Source: Treponema sp. (GTDB lineage: Bacteria > Spirochaetota > Spirochaetia > Treponematales > Treponemataceae). From it: a stretch of 11,638 nucleotides of DNA. A program made the position numbers and the translations under genes. The notes under the pieces are model-generated. The model saw only the letters and a program-made list of their open reading frames with translations. It did not search any database and had not been told where the DNA came from. The stretch spans positions 1 to 11,638 of the forward strand of contig JAAZCS010000154.1 in the NCBI GenBank assembly GCA_012513125.1. Direction: 5' to 3'. Positions 1 through 7,754 of this stretch are shown piece after piece (within the stretch, counting starts at the first letter, position 1; each line of letters begins with the position of its first letter).

Positions 1-60
1 GCATCACTAAGAGATTATACAGTTACATTGTTTAATATGATTCCAGATTTTGCAAAATAG
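1..60 (+). CDS. fliQ: FliQ, flagellar export gate protein, C-terminal end only (5' partial)
   Basis: Reading from base 1 gives 19 codons and a TAG stop: ASLRDYTVTLFNMIPDFAK. This resembles the C-terminal tail of FliQ, where the last membrane helix is followed by a short 'D-Y-x-x-x-L-F-x-x-I-P' segment. FliQ is a small (about 90 residue) two-helix subunit of the FliPQR export gate in the flagellar basal body membrane. The identification leans on the gene next door: fliQ directly precedes fliR in most bacteria, and here fliR starts 15 bases after this stop. The rest of the gene lies before the window. Confidence 0.82.
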   Translation, partial: ASLRDYTVTLFNMIPDFAK

Positions 61-75
61 TAGAAGTTTAATTAA

Positions 76-882
76 ATGATAGATAAAATATTGTTGCAAG
101 CACCATTATTTGTTCTCATTTTTGCTCGTTGTTTTGCAATGTTGATGACATTACCGTTGTTTTCAATGAGGTCTGCATCTCGTGTTGCAAAAATTGCATT
201 GGCAGGATATTTATCTTTTTTTATTTTTTCTCAAAATGGTTATTATAATTATGAAGGTTACATTACTGAAGATCAAATATTTTCGTTACAATATGTTTTA
301 TTACTTGTAGGTGAAGTTTTAATCGGTGTAATCATTGGTTTTTATATAACAATAATTTTTTCTTCATTTAGTACTGCTGGTCAGTTTATTGCTTTTCAGA
401 TGGGGTTAAGTGCAGCAAGTTCTTATGATGCTTTATCTCAAGTTGAAAATCCTTTGTTAGGACAGTTTTTTAATTTAATTGCAATGCTTATTTTTATGCA
501 AAATCAATGGTTTCAAAAATTGTTTCTAGGTGGATTAACAGCAAGTTTTAAAACATTAAATGCAATAAATTTAGTGCAACATCAGAATAATTTAGTGGAA
601 TTTCTTTTATCCGGTTTGACAAAACTTTTTTCGGATGCATTGATAATAGCATTGCCAGTTGTAGGCACTCTTTTATTGATTTCAGTTTGTACCGGTTTAT
701 TATCAAAAGCAGCTCCTCAGATGAATTTGTTATCAGAGGGCTTTCCAATAATGATTTTAGTTGCTTTTTTTATCCTTATGGTTGTATTTCCGAATATTGT
801 TGACTTTTTTTTAAGGTCATTTTCTCAAGCATTTAGTGAACTTGAAAGATTGTTTTTAGGAATATCAGGGGAACGAATATAG
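76..882 (+). CDS. fliR: FliR, flagellar type III export gate membrane protein
   Basis: The product is 268 residues, close to the usual 255-265 for FliR. It is strongly hydrophobic, with several membrane segments (roughly residues 8-27, 38-54, 72-98, 130-145, 185-210 and 222-245). The segment FQMGLSAASSYD (about residues 107-118) is a FliR-like conserved stretch following a glycine-rich membrane helix. FliR assembles with FliP and FliQ into the pore through which flagellar subunits leave the cytoplasm. It sits between fliQ and flhB, the standard order. The ATG at 76 has only a weak purine-rich leader, so translation may be coupled to fliQ 15 bases upstream. The stop codon abuts the flhB start with no gap. 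Family assignment is secure; individual helix limits are estimates. Confidence 0.95.
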   Translation: MIDKILLQAPLFVLIFARCFAMLMTLPLFSMRSASRVAKIALAGYLSFFIFSQNGYYNYEGYITEDQIFSLQYVLLLVGEVLIGVIIGFYITIIFSSFSTAGQFIAFQMGLSAASSYDALSQVENPLLGQFFNLIAMLIFMQNQWFQKLFLGGLTASFKTLNAINLVQHQNNLVEFLLSGLTKLFSDALIIALPVVGTLLLISVCTGLLSKAAPQMNLLSEGFPIMILVAFFILMVVFPNIVDFFLRSFSQAFSELERLFLGISGERI

Positions 883-1941
883 ATGGCTGCAGAAGATGAA
901 GGACGGACAGAGGAAGCCTCCGAGTATAAATTAGAGAAAGCTCGAAAAGAAGGAAGAATCGCAAAAAGTCAAGAAGTCGCAAGTGCCTTGGTTCTTTTGT
1001 TATCTGTAATTACTTTGATTTTTATTGGAAAATGGGTTTTGCAACAATGCTGCGAAATTCTTGTATTTTATTTTTCTAGATGTTTAAATGCCGTAAATGA
1101 TTCGTCTTTTGCATTAGCCTTTTTTTCGTTTTTTGCAAAAATTGTATTTCCAGTGGCAATTGTTGGAGTTGTTGGAGCTTTTGTAGGAAATATTATTCAA
1201 ACAAAAGGGGTTGTGTTTAGTTTAAAACCCATAGAACCCAAATTATCAAAAATATTACCTAAAATAGGTGAGTATTTAAAAAAGACAATGTTTTCTATGA
1301 AAGGATTGTTTAATATTGGTAAGTCTTTTGGAAAAGTTATTATTATTGCCATCATTGCGTATTTTTTAATTAAAAAAGATTTATTTGTTTTGATTGAAAT
1401 TATTTCAAATGGAAATATTAGTCTAGCATTAGGAAAAATTGCAATTATGTCTGCACAGTTGCTGTTAATTGTTGCAATTTTATTTTTGGCAATCTCAATT
1501 CCTGATTATTTTATTCAAAAGAAAGAATTCCTTGAATCTATGAAAATGACAAAACAGGAACAAAAAGAAGAATATAAAGAGATGGAAGGTGATCCTGAAG
1601 TTAAAGGACATTTAAAACAGATGCAAAAACAACTATTATCTCAAAATATTCCTCAGGCTGTTTCTGAATCTGATGTTGTTATTACAAACCCTACACATTA
1701 TGCAGTCGCTTTAAAATATGATAGAGATGAATCTGATTCACCTAAAGTTATGGCAAAAGGTGAGGATTTGGTTGCTCAAACAATTAAAAAAATTGCAAAA
1801 GAAAATAATGTTCCTATTGTGGAGAATAGACCTATTGCCCGTGGACTGTATACAGAAACAAAAGTTGGTGATATAATACCAGAAACGTATTATAGGGCGA
1901 TTGCGCTTATATACTCTCATTTAAAAACAAAGAACTATTAG
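883..1941 (+). CDS. flhB: FlhB, flagellar export switch protein (self-cleaving)
   Basis: The product is 352 residues, typical for FlhB. The N-terminus shows the family pattern of a charged cytoplasmic leader (GRTEEASEYKLEKARKEG, about residues 7-24) followed by four membrane segments (about 33-55, 82-103, 146-165, 187-207). A charged linker leads into the cytoplasmic domain, which contains the autocleavage motif N269-P270-T271-H272 (bases 1687-1698), followed by YAVALKY. In the family, FlhB cuts itself between Asn and Pro, which allows export to switch from rod/hook to filament substrates; all four motif residues are present. The start ATG follows the fliR TAG directly (TAGATG), with AGGGGA at 867-872 inside fliR as ribosome binding site, so translation is probably coupled to fliR. 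No truncation or frameshift is seen. Confidence 0.97.
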   Translation: MAAEDEGRTEEASEYKLEKARKEGRIAKSQEVASALVLLLSVITLIFIGKWVLQQCCEILVFYFSRCLNAVNDSSFALAFFSFFAKIVFPVAIVGVVGAFVGNIIQTKGVVFSLKPIEPKLSKILPKIGEYLKKTMFSMKGLFNIGKSFGKVIIIAIIAYFLIKKDLFVLIEIISNGNISLALGKIAIMSAQLLLIVAILFLAISIPDYFIQKKEFLESMKMTKQEQKEEYKEMEGDPEVKGHLKQMQKQLLSQNIPQAVSESDVVITNPTHYAVALKYDRDESDSPKVMAKGEDLVAQTIKKIAKENNVPIVENRPIARGLYTETKVGDIIPETYYRAIALIYSHLKTKNY

Positions 1942-1965
1942 AATCTAATTGCTGGGTGGGGACTT

Positions 1966-4077
1966 ATGGCAAATGAAGGTCGTAGGAAAATTGTAGATTT
2001 TCTTGCACAAAATATTATTGGTGTTGCAGCTGTTTTAGTCGTATTCTTTATTTTTATACCAATTCCAAAATTTATTATAGATTCATGTATGATATTAAAC
2101 CTTTCGCTATCAATAGTTATTCTTCTTGTTGTTCTTTATACGCCAAGGGCATCTGATTTTTCAACATTTCCAAGAATTGTTCTTTTTCAAACTTTATTCG
2201 GACTTGCAGTAAATATCTCCTCAACACGATTGATTTTGACATCAAAGGATATGGCTGGTCAGAGTTCAATGGTAAAAGCGTTTGCAAATATTGTTTCAGC
2301 AGGCGACCCTGTTATTGGATTTATTATATTTGTTGTTATTATTGTAACTCAAGTTCTTGTTATTACAAAAGGTGCGAGTAGAGTTTCTGAAGTAGCGGCA
2401 AGATTTTCTTTGGACTCAATGTCTCAAAAATTCTTTGATGTTGATAATAGATTAAATAGTGGTGCTATTGATGATGCAGAAGCTTCAAGATTAAAAGATT
2501 CCATTAGAAAAGAAATAGATTTTTATTCAAAAATGGATGGTTCTTCAAAATTCGTATCCGGAAACGTAACGGTTGGTATATTTATCACTGTTTTAAATTT
2601 AATCGGTGGTTTTGTTAAGGGGATGGTTGGAAATAAAATGGATTTTTCGACTGCCTTAACTATGTATTCAGCATTAACAGTTGGTGATGGTTTATTATCA
2701 CAGCTTCCAACTCTTATTATATCATTTGCAACAGGTCTTCTTGTTACTGGTACAAAATCAGATGATCCTCTTACAGAACAGATTAGAGAGAATTTTTCAC
2801 ATTCAGGATATATTTACATTATTGTTGGTGCAACTTTGATTGTGTTAGGATTTGCACTTAGAAATGGAACTCAATGGTTGCTTTTACCCATTGGTGCTTT
2901 TATTTGTGTAATGGGATACCGAATGGCAAAAAATTCTGAAAAGAAAGTTCAACAAAAGAAAGAAGCTGAAGAAAAAGAAAAAAATAATAATCAAACTTCA
3001 AAATCGTCAGCTGATTCAGAAAAAATTTCGTTACTTGATGATTTATCTTTGGAATTAGGATATGCATTAATTCCTTTAGTAAGTAAAGAAAAAGGTGCTG
3101 AACTTTTGGAACGAATTACAAGAATAAGAAATGAAGCTAAATTAGATATGGGATTTGTAATTCCTAAAATAAGAATTCAAGATAATATGACTCTCGATCC
3201 TAGTGAATACAGCTTTAAAATTAAAGGAATAGAAGCAGGACGTGCAAAAATTCGACCAGATTATTTTATGTGCATGGATACAGGTGCTGTAACAAATCCA
3301 ATGTCGGGTGAAAAAACAAAGGATCCAGCTTTTGGTATGGATGCAATTTGGGTTTCAGCAGAAAATAGGGCGGAAGCAGAAGATTCTGGATATGTTGTTG
3401 TTGATCCTCCTACAATTATTGCAACTCACTTAACCGAAATTATTAAAGCTCATGCTTCGGAAATGCTTGGAAGACAAGAAGTCTCTCAAATTATGGATGT
3501 TGTGAAAGAAAAAAATCCAGTTTTAATTGATGAAGTGTTGAATACTGCAAAATTAAGTTATGGACAGATTGAAAAAGTTCTAAAAAATTTACTAGAAGAA
3601 AAAGTATCTATAAGAAATATTGTAGAAATTTTGGAAACAATGGCAAATTATGCAAGTGTTTCTAAAAATACATGGGATTTAACAGCAAAAGTAAGAGAAG
3701 CTTTAGGTTTACAAATTTGTATGCAATATGTAGATCAAGATAAAAAACTTAGAGTGATGAGATTATCACAAGATTTATCGGAATTAATTCAAGATCATGC
3801 TTTTTATCCACAGGATGGTTCAAAACCTTATGTTGCGTTAGATCCAGTTGACAGAAGAAAATGGATTTCCTGTGTAAGCGACGCATTGGCAAAAGTAAGT
3901 AAACTTGGCTACATGCCTATAATTTTATGTGTAAGCTCTGTAAGGCAACTTGTAAGAGCAGCTTTGGAAAGAGAACAACCTGGTGTTGTTGTTATTTCCG
4001 ATATGGAAATATATGCAGCCACAAGCAATATATCAGTAGAAATTGTTAGCGAAATATCAGAAGAGGAAGGAGTTTAA
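1966..4077 (+). CDS. flhA: FlhA, flagellar export gate protein
   Basis: The product is 703 residues, the usual FlhA length. The N-terminal half (about residues 15-320) carries about eight membrane segments. A very charged Lys/Glu/Asn/Ser-rich linker follows (about 322-352), then the cytoplasmic domain that docks export substrates and chaperones. The FHIPEP-family core is recognisable at residues 139-160 (RVSEVAARFSLDSM), and the conserved MDGSSKFVSGN stretch follows near residue 190. Within the core, the canonical PGKQM after LD(A/S)M is replaced by SQKFF (residues 153-157). FlhA forms the ring around the FliPQR/FlhB gate and uses proton motive force. The start at 1966 has a GGGTGGGG leader at 1954-1961, 24 bases after flhB. 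An injectisome homologue is ruled out by the flhF and flhG neighbours. Confidence 0.97.
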   Translation: MANEGRRKIVDFLAQNIIGVAAVLVVFFIFIPIPKFIIDSCMILNLSLSIVILLVVLYTPRASDFSTFPRIVLFQTLFGLAVNISSTRLILTSKDMAGQSSMVKAFANIVSAGDPVIGFIIFVVIIVTQVLVITKGASRVSEVAARFSLDSMSQKFFDVDNRLNSGAIDDAEASRLKDSIRKEIDFYSKMDGSSKFVSGNVTVGIFITVLNLIGGFVKGMVGNKMDFSTALTMYSALTVGDGLLSQLPTLIISFATGLLVTGTKSDDPLTEQIRENFSHSGYIYIIVGATLIVLGFALRNGTQWLLLPIGAFICVMGYRMAKNSEKKVQQKKEAEEKEKNNNQTSKSSADSEKISLLDDLSLELGYALIPLVSKEKGAELLERITRIRNEAKLDMGFVIPKIRIQDNMTLDPSEYSFKIKGIEAGRAKIRPDYFMCMDTGAVTNPMSGEKTKDPAFGMDAIWVSAENRAEAEDSGYVVVDPPTIIATHLTEIIKAHASEMLGRQEVSQIMDVVKEKNPVLIDEVLNTAKLSYGQIEKVLKNLLEEKVSIRNIVEILETMANYASVSKNTWDLTAKVREALGLQICMQYVDQDKKLRVMRLSQDLSELIQDHAFYPQDGSKPYVALDPVDRRKWISCVSDALAKVSKLGYMPIILCVSSVRQLVRAALEREQPGVVVISDMEIYAATSNISVEIVSEISEEEGV

Positions 4078-4084
4078 TTTATAA

Positions 4085-5314
4085 ATGTCGTACGAAGACG
4101 AAGTTGAACAAATTATTGAAGGAGCTTCTATTGAAGAATGTCGCGATAAATTGTTTAAATTATATGGAAATGATTATAAGATTACAAATAGAAAGACAAT
4201 ATTTAAACCGACTCTTTTTCATCTTTCGCAAAAAGAAGTTCAGAAAGTGAGTTATGTTGTAAATCATCATAAATCGTTTGAAGAGTCATCAACTTATCAA
4301 AAAAAGACCAATGATGAAGAAACATTTGAAAAAAACAGAATGGCAATTCTTCAGAATAAAAATAATGTATTGCTTGTCAATCAAATAAGTCAAATGAATT
4401 CTCAACTAGAAAAACTTCAATCTCAAATATCTACTATATCAAATGTTCAATGTGGAACAAATGACAAACATGAGAATATTACTAAAATTGAAGAGATTTT
4501 GGAGCAAAATGAGTTTACATTTTCTTACATAAAAATGATTGAAGATAAAATTCGTGGAACTTTTTCATTGGAGCAATTGGATGATTACAAGCTTCTTCAA
4601 AGATATGTTGTTGATTGGATTGGTGAATCCTTTTCAATTACGGAAGAAAAAGTATTTAGGGCTCCTCATGTGATAATTTTGGTTGGTCCCACTGGAGTTG
4701 GAAAAACTACTACAACAGTAAAGATTGCTGCAAAATCAATTTCGGATGCGAGATCAAAAAATAAACCTCGTCCTGAATTTTGTTTTATTACCATTGATAC
4801 AATGCGAGTTGGTGCTATGGCTCAGATTGAAACATTTGGAAAAATTTTAGAAAAAAATGTAATAAAGGCCGAGACTTCCGAAGATTTTCTAAATGTTTAT
4901 AATGAATATAAAGACCATGTTGATAGTATTTATGTTGATACAAGTGGTTACAGCCCAAATGATTCCACTCATATTGCTCAAATGAAGAATATTTTAAGTA
5001 TAGAAAATATGAAGCCGGATGTGTATTTATCATTGGCTGCAACTACAAAAGCAAGCGATTTGATTAATATAAGCAGAAATTATGAACCTTTTGGTTATGA
5101 TTCTGTAATTGTTACAAAATGTGATGAGACAAATCAAATTGGTAATATTATAAGTATTTTGAATGAAAGACACAAAAGTTTAGCATATATTACAGATGGA
5201 CAAAGTGTTGCAAGATTTATTCATAAAGCCGATAAAGTTGATATTTTAAAAAGACTTACAGGATTTGAAATTGAGCGAATCCATATTGAAGATAAATTTG
5301 GAGAAAAAGACTAA
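4085..5314 (+). CDS. flhF: FlhF, SRP-family GTPase for flagellar placement
   Basis: The product is 409 residues. An N-terminal basic/coiled region (about 1-120, including a Gln/Asn-rich helix near 95-120) precedes an N domain and the GTPase domain. GTPase motifs are visible in order: P-loop G201-PTGVGKTT (201-209), G2 DTMRVGA (238-244), G3 DTSGYSP (285-291), G4 TKCDE (344-348) and a G5-like TDGQSV (370-375). These match FlhF rather than Ffh or FtsY: no methionine-rich M domain is present and the gene lies between flhA and flhG. FlhF recruits early flagellar parts to the right membrane site; in spirochaetes that is expected near the cell poles. The G3 motif has Tyr289 where DTAGR-type members have Arg. 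AAGGAG at 4067-4072, within the end of flhA, serves as ribosome binding site. The stop overlaps the flhG start as TAATG. Confidence 0.95.
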   Translation: MSYEDEVEQIIEGASIEECRDKLFKLYGNDYKITNRKTIFKPTLFHLSQKEVQKVSYVVNHHKSFEESSTYQKKTNDEETFEKNRMAILQNKNNVLLVNQISQMNSQLEKLQSQISTISNVQCGTNDKHENITKIEEILEQNEFTFSYIKMIEDKIRGTFSLEQLDDYKLLQRYVVDWIGESFSITEEKVFRAPHVIILVGPTGVGKTTTTVKIAAKSISDARSKNKPRPEFCFITIDTMRVGAMAQIETFGKILEKNVIKAETSEDFLNVYNEYKDHVDSIYVDTSGYSPNDSTHIAQMKNILSIENMKPDVYLSLAATTKASDLINISRNYEPFGYDSVIVTKCDETNQIGNIISILNERHKSLAYITDGQSVARFIHKADKVDILKRLTGFEIERIHIEDKFGEKD

Positions 5315-6192
5315 TGGAAGAACAAGCAGAAGAATTAAGAGAATTAATGAAAAATGATAATAATTCATCTAGTAAGCCAATTAAAAACCACAATACCAGA
5401 ATAATTGCCATAACAAGTGGTAAAGGTGGTGTTGGAAAAACAAATTTTGCAGTTAATATGGCAATTGCTTATGCTCAATTAGGAAAAAAAGTTATATTAA
5501 TTGATGGCGATCTTGGTATGGCAAATGTAAATGTCTTATTGAATATTGTTCCAACATATAATTTGATGCATGTAATAAATAAGAAAAAGACAATGAAAGA
5601 AATTATTATGGATACCGAATTTGGAATTAAATTTATTGCTGGTGCAAATGGTTTTTCAAAAATTGCAAATCTAAGTGTTGAGGAATTGGAATATTTTGCT
5701 AAGCAATTTAGTTCATTAAGTAATGCTGATATAATTATCATTGATACAGGGGCTGGAATTGCAAATAATGTTCTTCAGTTTGTTGCAGCCGCCGATGAAG
5801 TATATGTTGTTACTACTCCAGAACCAACAGCTATTACAGATGCTTACGGAATAATTAAAATAATTACTACTGAAATTGTAGAAAGAACTGTAAATATTAA
5901 GTTGATTGTAAACAGAGTTCATTCTGCAGATGAAGGTAAACGAATATCAGAGAGAATTATTACTATAGTAGGTCAATTCTTGGGATATAAAGTCGAATAT
6001 TTAGGATTTGTTTATGAAGATTCTGTAGTTCAAGCTTCAGTTATTAGGCAGAAACCTTTTATTGTTGTAAATCCTTCTTCAAAACCTTCTGTTTGTCTTA
6101 AACATATTGTTGGAAAAATAGAAAAAAATGAACCAGAATATAATGAAGGTGTAGCAAATTTTTTGAAGAAATTTCTTGGTAAAAGAAAATAG
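5314..6192 (+). CDS. flhG: FlhG (FleN/YlxH), MinD-like ATPase controlling flagellar number
   Basis: The product is 292 residues, typical of FlhG. The N-terminus reads E3-Q-A-E-E-L-R9, a near match to the DQAxxLR element by which FlhG stimulates the FlhF GTPase. The deviant Walker A motif SGKGGVGKT is at 35-43, the DGDLGMANV motif at 64-72, and the switch II/Walker B motif D144-TGAG-148. The final residues ([10 protein letters not shown]) form a short basic amphipathic helix like the MinD/FlhG membrane-targeting sequence. The protein is expected to cycle between cytoplasm and membrane with ATP and to limit FlhF activity. Its ATG shares one base with the flhF stop, so the two partners are translationally coupled; GGAGA at 5300-5304 is the likely ribosome binding site. 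A true MinD is unlikely given the N-terminal element and the context. Confidence 0.95.
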   Translation: MEEQAEELRELMKNDNNSSSKPIKNHNTRIIAITSGKGGVGKTNFAVNMAIAYAQLGKKVILIDGDLGMANVNVLLNIVPTYNLMHVINKKKTMKEIIMDTEFGIKFIAGANGFSKIANLSVEELEYFAKQFSSLSNADIIIIDTGAGIANNVLQFVAAADEVYVVTTPEPTAITDAYGIIKIITTEIVERTVNIKLIVNRVHSADEGKRISERIITIVGQFLGYKVEYLGFVYEDSVVQASVIRQKPFIVVNPSSKPSVCLKHIVGKIEKNEPEYNEGVANFLKKFLGKRK

Positions 6193-6203
6193 GAATTAAT
6201 ATA

Positions 6204-6265
6204 CTGTATTTTTTTTAATAATGATGTATAATAAATGTTGTTTATTCTAAACTAGAAGGGAGGTA
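6204..6265 (+). promoter_or_regulatory. Possible internal promoter plus strong ribosome binding site
   Basis: This 75-base gap (6193-6267) is the longest between genes in the window. It holds a perfect TATAAT at 6227-6232, preceded by a T-run at 6209-6216. No good -35 box is seen: 17 bases upstream the sequence is CTGTAT. A TG pair touches the TATAAT directly, so it is not a canonical extended -10. A strong Shine-Dalgarno GGGAGG lies at 6258-6263, five bases before the ATG at 6268. In such AT-rich DNA a TATAAT can arise by chance; its placement about 40 bases before the start codon, in the only sizeable gap inside the cluster, is the main support. Confidence 0.4.
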
Positions 6266-6267
6266 AA

Positions 6268-6942
6268 ATGCAAAAATTTAAATTGACAATAATATTTTCT
6301 GCTTTTGGTTTCATTTTATCTCTAATTTGTGGACTATTGGCAAGATTTTCCTTTGTTAGAATAATTATTCAAGCTCTAGTTTGTGCAGTGGTTTTTGCAC
6401 TTTTGTCATTATTAATTAAATTTTTATATGATAAATTCCTATCAAATGAAGGTTCATTAAATTCATCTTTGGATATTAGTGACGAACAGCCAATAGTTCA
6501 GAATGGTTCTGTAGTAGATTTAACGGTAGGTGAAGAAGATTTGCCAAAATCAAATAACGAAAATCATTATTATGTTGGTGAAAATCATCAGATGTTAACA
6601 GAAACAGACATTTCTGGTGATAATGATTTTGTTCCGTTAAGAAATAAAGAAACAATAAATAATCTTTCAGAAACTGAATCTGTAAAACCGAGTGATGCAA
6701 ATTATATTCCTAACAATAATAATACAGCAGAAAGTGGAAATGATTTAGATGTTCTTCCTGATTTATCTGATATGGAAACTAGTAATGAACCAAGAGATAA
6801 TATGGATGACGATTCTGGTGAATTTGGATCTAATGAAAATAGTGTAAACAAAAAGAAAGGTGTTGGTGATGTTGACATGAAAGATACTGAATTAATTGCA
6901 AAAGCTATTAGTTCTGTTTTATCAAATGATGAAGCATCATAA
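6268..6942 (+). CDS. Membrane-anchored hypothetical protein with acidic tail, flagellar operon
   Basis: I do not recognise a named family. The 224-residue product has two closely spaced N-terminal hydrophobic segments (about residues 5-25 and 28-53), so it is probably anchored in the cytoplasmic membrane as a hairpin. Residues about 58-205 are rich in Asn, Asp, Ser and Glu with almost no hydrophobic clusters, and look disordered. The last 19 residues (DTELIAKAISSVLSNDEAS) return to a helix-like pattern with regularly spaced hydrophobic residues and could be a docking helix. It lies between flhG and the flagellar sigma factor, a position where treponemes, as I remember them, also carry a poorly conserved membrane protein. 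Its start is well defined by GGGAGG five bases upstream. A role in assembly or sigma control is only inferred from position. Confidence 0.8.
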   Translation: MQKFKLTIIFSAFGFILSLICGLLARFSFVRIIIQALVCAVVFALLSLLIKFLYDKFLSNEGSLNSSLDISDEQPIVQNGSVVDLTVGEEDLPKSNNENHYYVGENHQMLTETDISGDNDFVPLRNKETINNLSETESVKPSDANYIPNNNNTAESGNDLDVLPDLSDMETSNEPRDNMDDDSGEFGSNENSVNKKKGVGDVDMKDTELIAKAISSVLSNDEAS

Positions 6943-6964
6943 AAAATATATAGGGTGAGAATAT

Positions 6965-7747
6965 ATGCCGATTAATGACGAAAAAGAAGAAGATAATCTT
7001 TGGGATGAATTCAAAAAAACAAAATCTCCTGCTTTAAGAGATAAGTTTATAAGACAATATATGCCTCTAGTTAAATATGTAGCTGGAAAAGTTGCTGTAG
7101 GAATGCCAAATAGTGTTGAATATGACGATTTGGTAGGTTTTGGACAATTTGGACTTCTTGATGCAATAAATAAATATGACACTTCAAAAAATGTTAAATT
7201 TAAAACGTATGCAGTAACTAGGATTAGAGGTTCAATTTTTGATGAACTTCGTCAAATTGATTGGGTTCCTCGTTCTGTTAGACAAAAATCTAGGGAGATA
7301 GAGGACGCAGTTGTTACTCTTGAATCAAGATTGGGTAGAACTGCAACAGATTCTGAAATAGCTTCTTCTCTAAATATGAGCGAAAGTGAATATCACAGAA
7401 CAGTTATGAAAGTTTCTGGAACAAGCATTTTATCACTAAATGATGTTTGGTATACAGGTGATGATAATGATAACATGTCTATTGGAAACAATATTGAATC
7501 TCCTACAAGTCTCAATCCTGATGTTATTGCAGAACGAGAAGAAATAAGGAAAGTTATTGCAAAAGCCATCAGTGAATTGCCAGAGAAAGAAAAAATGGTA
7601 ATAGTTTTGTATTATCATGAAGATTTAACTTTTAAGGAAATTGGTGAAGTACTAGAAGTAAGTGAATCAAGAATCTCTCAACTTAATGCAAAGGCAAATG
7701 AAAGATTAAAGTCAAAGTTAACTAATTTACGAAAAGGAATTATGTAA
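6965..7747 (+). CDS. fliA: Flagellar sigma factor, sigma-28 family (FliA/WhiG/SigD type)
   Basis: The product is 260 residues, the normal size for group 3 flagellar sigma factors. Region 2 covers about residues 24-100, with the core-binding and -10 recognition helices (YDDLVGFGQFGLLDAINKYD, 53-72, then FKTYAVTRIRGSIFDELR, 79-96, and DWVPRSVR, 99-106, all hallmarks of the FliA/WhiG branch). Region 3 spans about 107-160, and region 4 about 200-252 with the helix-turn-helix LTFKEIGEVLEVSESRISQL (221-240). It directs RNA polymerase to late flagellar and chemotaxis promoters. In spirochaetes this gene is often labelled whiG, but nothing points to sporulation. AGGGTGAG at 6952-6959 precedes the ATG by five bases. 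No FlgM-like anti-sigma gene is visible in this window. Confidence 0.94.
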   Translation: MPINDEKEEDNLWDEFKKTKSPALRDKFIRQYMPLVKYVAGKVAVGMPNSVEYDDLVGFGQFGLLDAINKYDTSKNVKFKTYAVTRIRGSIFDELRQIDWVPRSVRQKSREIEDAVVTLESRLGRTATDSEIASSLNMSESEYHRTVMKVSGTSILSLNDVWYTGDDNDNMSIGNNIESPTSLNPDVIAEREEIRKVIAKAISELPEKEKMVIVLYYHEDLTFKEIGEVLEVSESRISQLNAKANERLKSKLTNLRKGIM

Positions 7748-7754
7748 TAGTAGA

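Noticed and set aside
1966..4077. FlhA as a virulence-type injectisome export gate
   Set aside because: fliR, flhB, flhF, flhG and a flagellar sigma factor flank it, and no injectisome genes are present.
4815..5042. Antisense open frame of 75 codons within flhF, and similar minus-strand frames elsewhere
   Set aside because: They lie fully inside well supported genes on the other strand, show no family pattern, and have low-complexity His/Tyr/Phe-rich translations typical of shadow frames.
6195..6220. Terminator after flhG (short inverted repeat ATAC-T-GTAT followed by a T-run)
   Set aside because: The repeat leaves a one-base loop, so no stable stem can form; only the T-run remains, which is common in this AT-rich DNA.
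6965..7747. Sigma factor as a sporulation regulator (WhiG name)
   Set aside because: The WhiG label reflects family relatedness only; the setting is wholly flagellar.
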